Shown here piece after piece: positions 20,070 to 30,640 of a stretch of DNA of 31,151 nucleotides. The stretch's first letter is position 1. Every line of letters starts with the position of its first letter. The notes under the pieces are model-generated. The model searched no databases. It was not told where the DNA came from and was given only the letters and a program-made list of their open reading frames with translations. The position numbers were made by a program, and so were the translations under genes. Origin of the DNA: Nemertoderma westbladi (taxonomy: Eukaryota > Xenacoelomorpha > Nemertodermatida > Nemertodermatidae); NCBI GenBank assembly GCA_032718475.1, contig JAUCBJ010005252.1:1-31151 (forward strand). Reading direction: 5' to 3'.

Positions 20070-20657
20070 TATTAACTAATATGTGAAACCACCTATATCC
20101 CTATTATACATAGTAACTAATATGTGAAACCACCTATATCCCTATTATACATAACTAATATGTGAAACCACCTATATCCCTATTATACATAGTAACTAAT
20201 ATGTGAAACCACCTATATCCCTATTATACATAGTAACTAATATGTGAAACCACCTATATCCCTATTATACATAGTAACTAATATGTGAAACCACCTATAT
20301 CCCTATTATACATAGTAACTAATATGTGAAACCACCTATATCCCTATTATACATAGTAACTAATATGTGAAACCACCTATATCCCTATTATACATAGTAA
20401 CTAATATGTGAAACCACCTATATCCCTATTATACATAGTAACTAATATGTGAAACCACCTATATCCCTATTATACATAGTAACTAATATGTGAAACCACC
20501 TATATCCCTATTATACATAGTAACTAATATGTGAAACCACCTATATCCCTATTATACATAGTAACTAATATGTGAAACCACCTATATCCCTATTATACAT
20601 AGTAACTAATATGTGAAACTACCTATATCCCTATTATACATAGTAACTAATATGTGA
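20070..20657. repeat. 41-bp minisatellite, 14 nearly identical units
   Basis: Unit TAACTAATATGTGAAACCAC followed by CTATATCCCTATTATACATAG. Units start every 41 bp, with one 38-bp unit (20122-20159). Sequence differs at almost no positions, so it is young or homogenised. The left arm of the enclosing element has a single related segment near 18492-18530 (CTATGTATAGGGATATAGG on the opposite strand), the likely seed. Confidence 0.95.
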
Positions 20658-20875
20658 CATAATTGAAATATTTTCAATCAGAATGTGTTTTTCTTATTTC
20701 AAATTCGCAAGATTACTAGTTAGTCAAAACGATGTTGTAAAACGACATTAGAATAAATATATATAACGTTGTTTTGTGCAAACAATGCCACATTTGGCGT
20801 ATAAGTGGATGGTTTCAAAATGGTACCAACAAATTAATCTTATTAGTTAGTTAGTTAGTTGGAGAATAATTTTAA

Positions 20876-20908
20876 TTTTTTTTTTTTTTTGGGGGGGGGG
20901 GGGGGGGG
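20876..20908. repeat. T15-G18 double homopolymer
   Basis: Fifteen T followed directly by eighteen G, just outside the right end of the foldback element. Confidence 0.95.
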
Positions 20909-21387
20909 CGTGATACTCTCGTAATGTTTAACAGTCCAATATAATTTCGTACGACGCATAATGTTAAGCCCATTCAATGTCTCTTAGAACTGAAAAAGAA
21001 AAAATGTCTCTTCAAAAAGAATATCTGAAGAAAGTAATTCCAATTCTATTTTGTTGACTATTGGTCCATATCTTGGATATTTTGGTTTAGTATTTCCTCT
21101 GTACCTGTCTTAACCCTCTAACCGCAGTAAGCTGCAGTGACTAAATAACGATCGACACAATGTTGATAGATTAGTCTTGCCAGTTCTGCTGACATTGATA
21201 TAATTAGACACCATCGAAGGCCTTGACTTCCACCCATAAAATTGTCAAAATAAATATTACCCTGCGAACAAACAACTGCATATAGCTGATGTTGTTTAAA
21301 CCTGTACTGATCCATAACCGAACCTACTTCATTACAATGGCAATAAATCTTGAATATATTTATGCTTTTATTATAGTTACGGAAGGT
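20909..21387. other. Intron 3, no recognised feature
   Basis: No conserved ORF or repeat seen. Confidence 0.5.
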
Positions 21388-21408
21388 GGGGGGGGGGGGG
21401 GGGGGGGG
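21388..21408. repeat. Poly-G run (21)
   Basis: The longest homopolymer in the window. Confidence 0.95.
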
Positions 21409-21467
21409 TATCCCATCTCAGCTATTAATATCTCTTCTCAATGTCAAATTATGTGACACTTGTTATT

Positions 21468-21517
21468 CTAACCAAAACAATAACCTAAAGTCTATAGAAC
21501 AGGTTACAGTTTTATTT
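21468..21517 (+). repeat. Dispersed module, partial copy D
   Basis: TCTAACCAAAACAATAA followed by ACAGGTTACAGTTTTATTTT; it matches the second and third blocks of copy B but lacks the first. Confidence 0.6.
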
Positions 21518-21917
21518 TTGGGATTAATCAGCTGTTATTTGGGTCGATTTTCTCCTGGAGAGGGATGCATTTTGATTGCTTAAAGTGCCCCATAGCCATA
21601 CCTGTTATTATATTATACAGCTGACTATTTCAACAAGTTGTGCAAACACTTTCCTACCTATAATATTTATTCCTAATAATATATAATAAAAAAAAAATAT
21701 AGGCCACCAAGCAGTCGCAGCCTCGAGAGTGGAAGATTATGAGGAAACTAATTGCCTAATCGTGGTTATGGCTTCACATTTTACTTCAGTACTTATTACG
21801 TCTAACCTGGTATCTGACGCCGTAATCTCTGTCTGTTATCCATTTTATTAATTACGGCATCCAATTTAGATTACATAACCGAGAAAATACAAAATGTCTA
21901 GACTAAACCATCAATGG
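21518..21917. other. Intron 3, no recognised feature
   Basis: AT-rich with an A run near 21690; nothing identified. Confidence 0.5.
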
Positions 21918-24900
21918 GTTATTCGTGTATCTGTATAACCCATTATTGGAGTTATGAGTGACTAGACGTGTAGCTGACTGCTATATTACTACTGTTATTA
22001 GTGGATCTGTATAACCCATTATTGGAGTTATGAGTGACTAGACGTGTAGAGCTGACTGCTATATTACTACTGTTATTAGTGGATCTGTATAACCCATTAT
22101 TGGAGTTATGAGTGACTAGACGTGTAGCTGACTGCTCTATTACTAATGTTATTCGTGTATCTGTATAACCCATTATTGTAGTTATGAGTGACTAGACATG
22201 TAGCTGACTGCTCTATTACTAATGTTATTCGTGTATCTGTATAACCCATTATTGTAGTTATGAGTGACTAGACATGTAGCTGACTGCTCTATTACTACTG
22301 TTATTCGTGTATCTGTATAACCCATTATTGGAGTTATGAGTGACTAGACGTGTAGCTGACTGCTCTATTACTACTGTTATTCGTGTATCTGTATAACCCA
22401 TTATTGGAGTTATGAGTGACTAGACGTGTAGCTGACTGCTCTATTACTACTGTTATTCGTGTATCTGTATAACCCATTATTGGAGTTATGAGTGACTAGA
22501 CGTGTAGCTGACTGCTCTATTACTACTGTTATTCGTGTATCTGTATAACCCATTATTGGAGTTATGAGTGACTAGACGTGTAGCTGACTGCTATATTACT
22601 ACTGTTATTAGTGGATCTGTATAACCCATTATTGGAGTTATGAGTGACTAGACGTGTAGCTGACTGCTCTATTACTAATGTTATTCGTGTATCTGTATAA
22701 CCCATTATTGTAGTTATGAGTGACTAGACATGTAGCTGACTGCTCTATTACTACTGTTATTCGTGTATCTGTATAACCCATTATTGGAGTTATGAGTGAC
22801 TAGACGTGTAGCTGACTGCTCTATTACTACTGTTATTCGTGTATCTGTATAACCCATTTTTGGAGTTATGAGTGACTAGATGTGTATCTGTATAACCCAT
22901 TTTTGGAGTTATGAGTGACTAGACGTGTAGCTGACTGCTCTATTACTAATGTTATTCGTGTATCTGTATAACCCATTTTTGGAGTTATGAGTGACTAGAC
23001 GTGTAGCTGACTGCTATATTACTACTGTTATTAGTGGATCTGTATACCCCATTATTGGAGTTATGAGTGACTAGACGTGTAGCTGACTGCACTATTACTA
23101 CTGTTATTCGTGTATCTGTATAACCCATTATTGGAGTTATGAGTGACTAGACGTGTAGCTGACTGCTCTATTACTAATGTTATTCGTGTATCTGTATAAC
23201 CCATTATTGGAATTATGAGTGACTAGACGTGTATCTGTATAACCCATTATTGGAGTTATGAGTGACTAGACGTGTAGCTGACTGCTCTATTACTACTGTT
23301 ATTCGTGTATCTGTATAACCCATTTTTGGAGTTATGAGTGACTAGATGTGTATCTGTATAACCCATTTTTGGAGTTATGAGTGACTAGACGTGTAGCTGA
23401 CTGCTCTATTACTAATGTTATTCGTGTATCTGTATAACCCATTTTTGGAGTTATGAGTGACTAGACGTGTAGCTGACTGCTATATTACTACTGTTGTTAG
23501 TGGATCTGTATAACCCATTATTTGAGTTATGAGTTACTAGACGTGTAGCTGACTGCTCTATTACTACTGTTATTCGTGTATCTGTATAACCCATTATTGG
23601 AGTTCTGAGTGACTAGACGTGTAGCTGACTGCTATATTACTACTGTTATGCGTGGGTCTGTATAACCCATTATTGGAGTTATGAGTGACAAGACGTGTAG
23701 CTGACTGCACTATTACTACTGTTATTCGTGGATCTGTACCCATTATTGGAGTTATGAGTGACTAGACGTGTATCTGTATAACCCATTATTGGAGTTATGA
23801 GTGACTAGACGTGTAGCTGACTGCTCTATTACTACTGTTATTCGTGTATCTGTATAACCCATTTTTGGAGTTATGAGTGACTAGATGTGTATCTGTATAA
23901 CCCATTATTGGAGTTATGAGTGACAAGACGTGTAGCTGACTGCACTATTACTACTGTTATTCGTGGATCTGTACCCATTATTGGAGTTATGAGTGACTAG
24001 ACGTGTAGCTGACTGCTATATTACTACTGTTATTAGTGGATCTGTATAACCCATTATTGGAGTTATGAGTGACTAGACGTGTAGCTGACTGCACTATTAC
24101 TACTGTTATTCGTGGATCTGTATAACCCATTATTGGAGTTATGAGTGACTAGACGTGTAGCTGACTGCTATATTACTACTGTTATGCGTGGGTCTGTATA
24201 ACCCATTATTGGAGTTATGAGTGACTAGACGTGTAGCTGACTGCTCTATTACTACTGTTATTCGTGTATCTGTATAACCCATTTTTGGAGTTATGAGTGA
24301 CTAGATGTGTATCTGTATAACCCATTATTGGAGTTATGAGTGACAAGACGTGTAGCTGACTGCACTATTACTACTGTTATTCGTGGATCTGTACCCATTA
24401 TTGGAGTTATGAGTGACTAGACGTGTAGCTGACTGCTCTATTACTAATGTTATTCGTGTATCTGTATAACCCATTATTGGAGTTATGAGTGACTAGACGT
24501 GTAGCTGACTGCACTATTACTACTGTTATTCGTGGATCTGTATAACCCATTATTGGAGTTATGAGTGACTAGACGTGTAGCTGACTGCTATATTACTACT
24601 GTTATGCGTGGGTCTGTATAACCCATTATTGGAGTTATGAGTGACTAGACGTGTAGCTGACTGCTCTATTACTACTGTTATTCGTGTATCTGTATAACCC
24701 ATTATTGGAGTTATGAGTGACTAGACGTGTAGCTGACTGCTCTATTACTAATGTTATTCGTGTATCTGTATAACCCATTATTGGAGTTATGAGTGACTAG
24801 ACGTGTAGCTGACTGCACTATTACTACTGTTATTCGTGGATCTGTATAACCCATTATTGGAATTATGAGTGACTAGACGTGTAGCTGACTGCTATATTAC

Positions 24901-26041
24901 TACTGTTATGCGTGGGTCTGTATAACCCATTATTGGAGTTATGAGTGACTAGAGGTGTATCTGTATAACCCATTATTGGAGTTATGAGTGACTAGACGTG
25001 TAGCTGACTGCTCTATTACTACTGTTATTCGTGTATCTGTATAACCCATTATTGGAGTTATGAGTGACTAGACGTGTAGCTGACTGCTCTATTACTAATG
25101 TTATTCGTGGATCTGTATAACCCATTATTGGAGTTATGAGTGACTAGACGTGTAGCTGACTGCTATATTACTACTGTTATGCGTGGGTCTGTATAACCCA
25201 TTATTGGAGTTATGAGTGACTAGACGTGTAGCTGACTGCTCTATTACTACTGTTATTCGTGTATCTGTATAACCCATTTTTGGAGTTATGAGTGACTAGA
25301 CGTGTAGCTGACTGCTATATTACTACTGTTATGCGTGGGTCTGTATAACCCATTATTGGAGTTATGAGTGACTAGACGTGTAGCTGACTGCTCTATTACT
25401 ACTGTTATTCGTGTATCTGTATAACCCATTATTGGAGTTATGAGTGACTAGACGTGTAGCTGACTGCTCTATTACTACTGTTATGCGTGGGTCTGTATAA
25501 CCCATTATTGGAGTTATGAGTGACTAGACGTGTAGCTGACTGCACTATTACTACTGTTATTCGTGGATCTGTATAACCCATTATTGGAGTTATGAGTGAC
25601 TAGACGTGTAGCTGACTGCTATATTACTACTGTTATGCGTGGGTCTGTATAACCCATTATTGGAGTTATGAGTGACAAGACGTGTAGCTGACTGCACTAT
25701 TACTACTGTTATTCGTGGATCTGTATAACCCATTTTTGGAGTTTTGAGTGACAAGACGTGTATCTGTATAACCCATTATTGGAGTTATGAGTGACTAGAC
25801 GTGTAGCTGACTGCTCTATTACTACTGTTATTAGTGGATCTGTATAACCCATTATTGGAGTTATGAGTGACTAGACGTGTAGCTGACTGCTCTATTACTA
25901 ATGTTATTCGTGTATCTGTATAACCCATTATTGGAGTTATGAGTGACTAGACGTGTAGCTGACTGCACTATTACTACTGTTATTAGTGGATCTGTATACC
26001 CCATTATTGGAGTTATGAGTGACTAGACGTATAGCTGACTG
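21918..26041. repeat. 76-bp satellite-like array, about 4.1 kb, with higher-order structure
   Basis: About 55 units of TCTGTATAACCCATTATTGG, AGTTATGAGTGACTAGACGT, GTAGCTGACTGCTCTATTAC and TACTGTTATTCGTGTA. Variants differ at fixed places: CTCT/CTAT/CACT, TATTCGTGTA/TATTAGTGGA/TATGCGTGGG, ATTATT/ATTTTT. Some units lack 33 bp between ACGTGTA and TCTG (43-bp units). Blocks of several variants recur in the same order, for example near 23819 and 24239 (420 bp apart), which shows block duplication. It starts and ends abruptly in single-copy DNA. Confidence 0.95.
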
Positions 26042-26046
26042 TGAAA

Positions 26047-26459
26047 ATGCAATTTTGTTCCAACTCACACCGAACTTTGTTCCTATTTTTGCGAACTTTG
26101 TTCGTATTTTAGCGAATTTTGTTCCTATGAAAATTAATTAGTCTGACTCACTCGCAAAGGAAACGTATAGGAAAATTAATACATCTGTATAGGATAATAC
26201 AGATGTTATACTGATCTGTTATATAACAAGTAATTGTTTGATCTCGAATTTTCACATCCTGTGCATGGTTGGATAAATTGTAGTTCAACTATCCATTAAG
26301 TAAGATATATATACTGTATATACTAAATATATCTTAGTAAACCACAAACAGAATGTAAATTACGGAGATCGAAACAAAGTTCGCAATGAATGGAACATAT
26401 GCTTGAAAATTCCAAAGGAACATAGTTCGCAAAATATCAATAGGAACAAAATTCGCACC
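26047..26459. mobile_element. Small inverted-repeat element (MITE-like) next to exon 4
   Basis: The left side (26047-26140) repeats GCGAA(C/T)TTTGTTCCTAT three or four times. The right side (26371-26459) carries the reverse complements GAACAAAGTTCGC, GGAACATAGTTCGC and AGGAACAAAATTCGC. The centre has further small hairpins (ACATCTGTAT/ATACAGATGT and an AGATATATATAC arm pair). There is no ORF. The right end lies 44 bp before the exon 4 junction, so it may contribute to the region used for branch point choice. Confidence 0.75.
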
Positions 26460-26503
26460 ACCTTTGTAATTAGTGAAACATTAACTACTGCTTTGTTTTG
26501 TAG

Positions 26504-26601
26504 TGTGATGGAGTACTCATTAGCTATGGAAGATATCAGCCTGTCTGCAATTCGGACTGTGAGAGTTTTAAGGCCTTTACGAGCAATAAACAGAGTTCCC
26601 A
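26504..26601 (+). CDS. CACNA1 (Cav3 type): Cav3 calcium channel, exon 4: end of IS3 and IS4 voltage sensor
   Basis: One base (completing Gly), 32 codons and one base. It reads [16 protein letters not shown] then [16 protein letters not shown], ending A before GTGAGTAC so the next codon is Ser, phase 1. The arginines at every third position ([14 protein letters not shown]) are the gating charges of IS4. [14 protein letters not shown] is invariant across Cav3 channels, and the preceding EYSL---IS-SA block is T-type in style. The vertebrate genes have an exon with the same two boundaries. Downstream, the exon for the IS4-S5 linker and S5 was not found within the remaining 4.5 kb. The upstream reading frame is open back to 26403 but that part is transposon DNA and intron. 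Confidence 0.96.
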
Positions 26602-26795
26602 GTGAGTACTTGTTTCATTTATCTTTATTTATTTATCGCAATTGGTTGACTCAAAACTTTTATAATTTATAATCATACAATCATTACTAGTGGGTAAGTT
26701 TTTGTAATTTTTGAGGATGATGTTTCATTTGGATATCTTACTATATGTTTATCCTTTTAGGGCCTGGTCACACATGTCACACAGTCAACTTTCAA
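26602..26795 (+). other. Start of intron 4
   Basis: Donor GTGAGT at 26602. Nothing else recognised before the 15-bp array. Confidence 0.7.
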
Positions 26796-27620
26796 CATGC
26801 ACTAGTCCTACATGCACTAGTCCTACATGCACTAGTCCTACATGCACTAGTCCTACATGCACTAGTCCTACATGCACTAGTCCTACATGCACTAGTCCTA
26901 CATGCACTAGTCCTACATGCACTAGTCCTACATGCACTAGTCCTACATGCACTAGTCCTACATGCACTAGTCCTACATGCACTAGTCCTACATGCACTAG
27001 TCCTACATGCACTAGTCTTAGATGCACTAGTCCTACATGCACTAGTCCTACATGCACTTGTCCTACATGCACTAGTCCTACATTCACTAGTCCTACATGC
27101 ACTAGTCCTACATTCACTAGTCCTACATGCACTAGTCTTAGATGCACTAGTCCTACATGCACTAGTCCTACATGCACTAGTCCTACATGCACTAGTCCTA
27201 CATGAACTAGTCCTACATGCACTAGTCTACATGCACTAGTCCTACACGCACTAGTCTTAGATGCACTAGTCCTACATGCACTAGTCCTACATGCACTAGT
27301 CCTACATGCACTAGTCCTACATGCACTAGTCCTACATGCACTAGTCCTAGATGCACTAGTCTTAGATGCACTAGTCCTACATGCACTAGTCCTACATGCA
27401 CTAGTCCTACATGCACTAGTCCTACATGAACTAGTCCTACATGCACTAGTCCTACATGCACTAGTCCTACATGCACTAGTCCTACATACACTAATCTTAG
27501 ATGCACTAGTCCTACATGCACTAGTCCTACATGCACTTGTCCTACATGCACTAGTCCTACATGCACTAGTCCTACATGCACTAGTCCTACATGCACTAGC
27601 TCTATCTTACTTGAAAGTTG
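26786..27620. repeat. 15-bp minisatellite (about 53 units) between 10-bp inverted flanks
   Basis: Unit CATGCACTAGTCCTA (26796-27599), with variants such as CTTAGATGCACTAGT, CATTCACT and CATGAACT. A single 1-base shorter unit at about 27229 changes the frame. Because 15 is a multiple of three, ORFs run through on both strands (CTSPT, HALVL, VGLVH repeats) but this is an artefact of the period. The array is bounded by CAACTTTCAA (26786-26795) and its reverse complement TTGAAAGTTG (27611-27620). Each unit has an ACTAGT palindrome. Confidence 0.95.
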
Positions 27621-27999
27621 AAATCCGGCATATCTAGCATCGACAACCAATCTGAAGTAACAACTATTTCCCAAATGAATATTGTGCAACCCTTTCATAG
27701 CTGGTCTTTAGCAATATAGCAAAATGATTTATTATAAGTTGAAAGCTCGTGTATGACCCGGGTCTTACAAAAATATACAGTACGCATATTGACACAAATA
27801 TAATTAAATATAAATTTGGAAAAGGGACAGGTTACAGACACTATCGTAACCAACATAATAAGTGGGAGTCACAAGCGTAGCTAATATTTAAATTCCGGTA
27901 TGATGACATTTTGCGGACTATAAGTTTCTGCTGTGACTGTGACCTGCGTCCACGTTTATTATTTACTTTAATTTTATTCTGATTTACATTATAAATGAC
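27621..27999. other. Intron 4, mostly unrecognised
   Basis: Apart from the module at 27820, nothing was identified. Confidence 0.5.
27820..27865 (+). repeat. Dispersed two-block module, copy E
   Basis: AAAAGGGACAGGTTACAGACAC followed by GTAACCAACATAATAA; both blocks are recognisable, the second diverged. Confidence 0.55.
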
Positions 28000-28127
28000 A
28001 TTGCTGCTAGCGCCAGTACCGTTACCGTTGTGCTTTAACATTGCTGTTAGCGCCAGTACCGTTACCGTTGTGCTTTAACATTGCTGTTAGCGCCAGTACC
28101 GTTACCGTTGTGCTTTAACATTGCTGT
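28000..28127. repeat. 40-bp tandem triplication
   Basis: Three copies of ATTGCTGTTAGCGCCAGTAC followed by CGTTACCGTTGTGCTTTAAC (28000, 28040, 28080) and a partial fourth. Copies two and three are identical; the first has one change (GCTGCTAG). Confidence 0.95.
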
Positions 28128-29260
28128 GCCTCTGTGCTCTGCTCAGGGGTATTTGAGTATTTAATTATTCAAACTTGCGGTATTGTTCACTTGCAATCAG
28201 AATTTAAACTAAAGGTCACAGCAATATCATCATATACTGGGTACACAATGCCTAGCCTACAGGAAGTAATGCAGTTTAAAAAATAATTCGGCATTTTTGT
28301 CTGTTTTTATCAAGTTATTTTGTCAACACTGTCACAGATTCTATTTAAGCTTTACTAAAATAAACACTTTGAAACTATGAATTTTATTTATTATTACGAC
28401 TGCAGTATTAGCCACGGTACAGAAAAGTCATGTATTGTGCTAGTGATGTATTCCATACAATGTATTTGAAAATAAAAATTAGCCATTTTTAGGAACATAA
28501 ATGACCTTTATTTCACCTTCATTGACCATTCATTTTCATTCATTTCATTTGACCTTCATTGTAGCAAGAGTGTAGCGAAAAGGCAATGGGAGATAAAACG
28601 GCAATTTCTTGGAAAAAGTCATTTGCTTCTAACTCTTATTTCCTGAACAACAGCTAATAGCTTTTTCCCTTATGCCAACCGCTTTATTAAAAAATATTAA
28701 GAATGTGGTATATGACGCACACTATCAGCTCACTATCATCCATCACGTTATTAAGATATATAAATATTTCAAATAATTTTTATGTAAATAATCCTCTATC
28801 ATAATTATTTCACATCAAAACGTCCCGCGATCCATCTTATGGAATTCCGCAGAGGCGCACGGACAGACGTACTGAACATTACATACACTTCAGCATAAAT
28901 AAAGGCACCTGTATCCCCAAAGCGACAAATCAAACAATATAATAAATCGAAATAGCAATTAATAATTAATCAATAGAACATCAACTAGTATTCCCTTCTA
29001 CGGAATATCTGAGTTTTTGACGTAGTAACATAACGAACTGGAACTGTACCCTTTCCAATTAGATTATATACACACCTGGTACCATATTATGCTGTATACA
29101 TTTTCATTGTATTTTACAGAAAATAATTTTATCTGTGTAATTTTACGAAATCGTGATTGTTTTACACTTATACTATTTAATCGATAAACATTTTAAATGG
29201 TAAATAATAATAATTAATACAAGCAAAGCCCCATAACCCGAATATATCAATCGGTTGGGT
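28128..29260. other. Intron 4, no recognised gene
   Basis: AT-rich. A short TTCATT-rich patch lies at 28508-28558. The expected IS4-S5 linker exon was looked for and not seen. Confidence 0.5.
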
Positions 29261-29435
29261 GCAATCTTCGCCCGCGCCCGACCTTCGCCCGATTGTAGGA
29301 AAGGTGCAGGTTACAGACACGATAGGTTACAGAGATGAATTTTTCCAACCAAAACAATAAACGAGGTTGTTAACACTCATTTTGAGGGCGAAGATTGCTC
29401 GCGGGCAAAGCTTTATCGCGGGCAAAGTTTGCTGC
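29261..29435. repeat. Inverted-repeat structure around module copy C
   Basis: GCAATCTTCGCCC (29261-29273) and GGGCGAAGATTGC (29386-29398) are exact reverse complements. Outside and between them are repeated words (CTTCGCCCG on the left, GCGGGCAAAG twice on the right). Between the arms lies AAAGGTGCAGGTTACAG (29300-29316), a second GGTTACAG, and AACCAAAACAATAAACGA (29347-29364). Confidence 0.8.
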
Positions 29436-29606
29436 GTCCCATCAATCACCTCTTAAATAGGATCCAACAGCTGTTAACCTATAGCATAACCACCACCAGA
29501 TACATACAGTAAGTAGTTCATTCAGCACATAATACAAAACTAGTTGCCAAAACAAAACCAGATACCATATGCCCCCCTAAACTTGGGGTGTCACGCCAGA
29601 GTTTTG

Positions 29607-30640
29607 TCACACCACGAGAACGGGTCCTTCGACCTGGTTGCACCACAGACCAGCCATCCTGATCGACTGTAGGGGATCCTTGTCTATTGGCGTGGGAACA
29701 ACGTGATTATCCGATCCGGCTGGGATATCGGCTTGTACTACAGGCCGAAGGATTCGCCTATTATGCCACAGTGTTGAGCCATAATCTGTACGGACGAATT
29801 CACTTAGGTTTCTACAGTACCGTGAACAGCTGTTGCCATTGTATCCCATTTATTTGATCGAGGGTTTTGTATCCAATCATGCTCGCCTGGCTGGAGATGG
29901 AGAACAGACAAAACATGAGACCCACTTGGTCATAGGCAATGTTGTGCGGGTATGGCGTCCTAGTTGGCACTGGGTTGAGCCATCTTTGCGTGGCGTGTTG
30001 CGATATTCTAACATTGCAATGGCGAAATTGATTGTGGTCATGTCACCTTATGGTCTCACCTCCCATCTATCAATCAACATCCCCTTCATACTCTTCACAT
30101 AGCCTCGCCATAACCATTAGCCTGGTGGGTGGTGAGGGGACGAAGGGTCATAGTTGATGTTATTGTTTGTACAGAATGTCATAAACTTGTTGGACAAAAA
30201 TTTCGAACCATTGTCTGTAAGATGTCGTGGAAAACTCAATTCCTTAATCCATGACACCAAATGGTTGATTGCATGTGATTTGTTTATCCCTCTTTTCCCT
30301 CATGGGTATACTTCGGCCAACCAGAGTATTTATGGGTAATGACTCAGTACTGAAGAGAAATCTGCGGATATAGTTTCACTTACATCTGTAGATGAAACAC
30401 TGATCTTATATCGTGGAAAAATGGTTTCAGTCGGTAACTTGCTTTATGGGTTTCACATGCTGGATAACTGAGAACCAAGTTGGCCAAATAATTTGTAAGC
30501 CCAGGCCAAAACACGCACTCCCTTGCGCGCTGAAGAGCTCTTTCCTGTCCCTGGCGTGCAACATGGAGTTCCTGTGGCGCATCCGCTTCGGAACCCCGAT
30601 GCGACTGCCATATAGTACCATACAGTCAGTCATAAGCCGA
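29607..30640 (-). pseudogene. Ty3/Gypsy LTR-retrotransposon integrase relic
   Basis: Reading the minus strand from 30640 down, the frames give VPKRMRH, then in another frame LQRARECVFWPGLTN and ACETHKASY (end of the zinc-binding domain). Near 30230-30140 comes HLTDNGSKFLSNKFMTFC and NINYDPSSPHH, the integrase core block with the second catalytic Asp. Next are QANG and VKSMKGML in shifted frames (the region of the catalytic Glu), AMLEYRNTP and LGRHTRTTLPM (29960-30040), and finally VRTDYGSTLWHNRRILRPV (about 29790-29740), the C-terminal domain. The order is that of Gypsy-type integrases. Several stops and frameshifts make it inactive. RT, RNase H and LTRs were not found within the window; the upstream part would lie beyond 30640. 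Confidence 0.88.

Larger units (their letters stand above)
18296..20835. mobile_element. Long inverted-repeat (foldback) element, about 2.5 kb
   Basis: The left arm (18296-18735) and right arm (about 19835-20835, opposite strand) match over most of their length. At the ends both have GGT(T/A)CCATTTTGAA, then TATACGCCAAATGTGGCATT, then CAAAACAAC. Further in both have ACAATTATTA, AAAAGCATTAAA, TCTATCATAATAAACAACA and GAATTTTAT-TCAACGTTTNCCGGGCTTAC. The right arm is longer because it contains the 41-bp array. A third end-like sequence at 19320-19346 (GGTTTCAAAATGGAACCGAC) suggests a nested or rearranged copy. No transposase ORF is present, so it would be non-autonomous. Target duplications were not identified. 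Confidence 0.85.
14310..26503 (+). other. Intron 3: GT-AG, about 12.2 kb
   Basis: Donor GTGAGTAAAA, acceptor CTTTGTTTTGTAG. Filled with a LINE relic, a 2.5 kb inverted-repeat element, a 4.1 kb array of a 76-bp unit and a small inverted-repeat element beside the acceptor. Confidence 0.92.

Noticed and set aside
20070-20657. CRISPR-like regular array
   Set aside because: There are no spacers: units are directly adjacent and identical. The setting is an animal intron.
26711-27698. Long ORFs with CTSPT, HALVL or VGLVH repeats on both strands
   Set aside because: The 15-bp period keeps several frames open at once on both strands; this is a repeat artefact.
28128-29260. Possible location of the next channel exon (IS4-S5 linker and S5)
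   Set aside because: No frame with the expected RILV and LLLDTLPML-type pattern was seen here or elsewhere after 26602.
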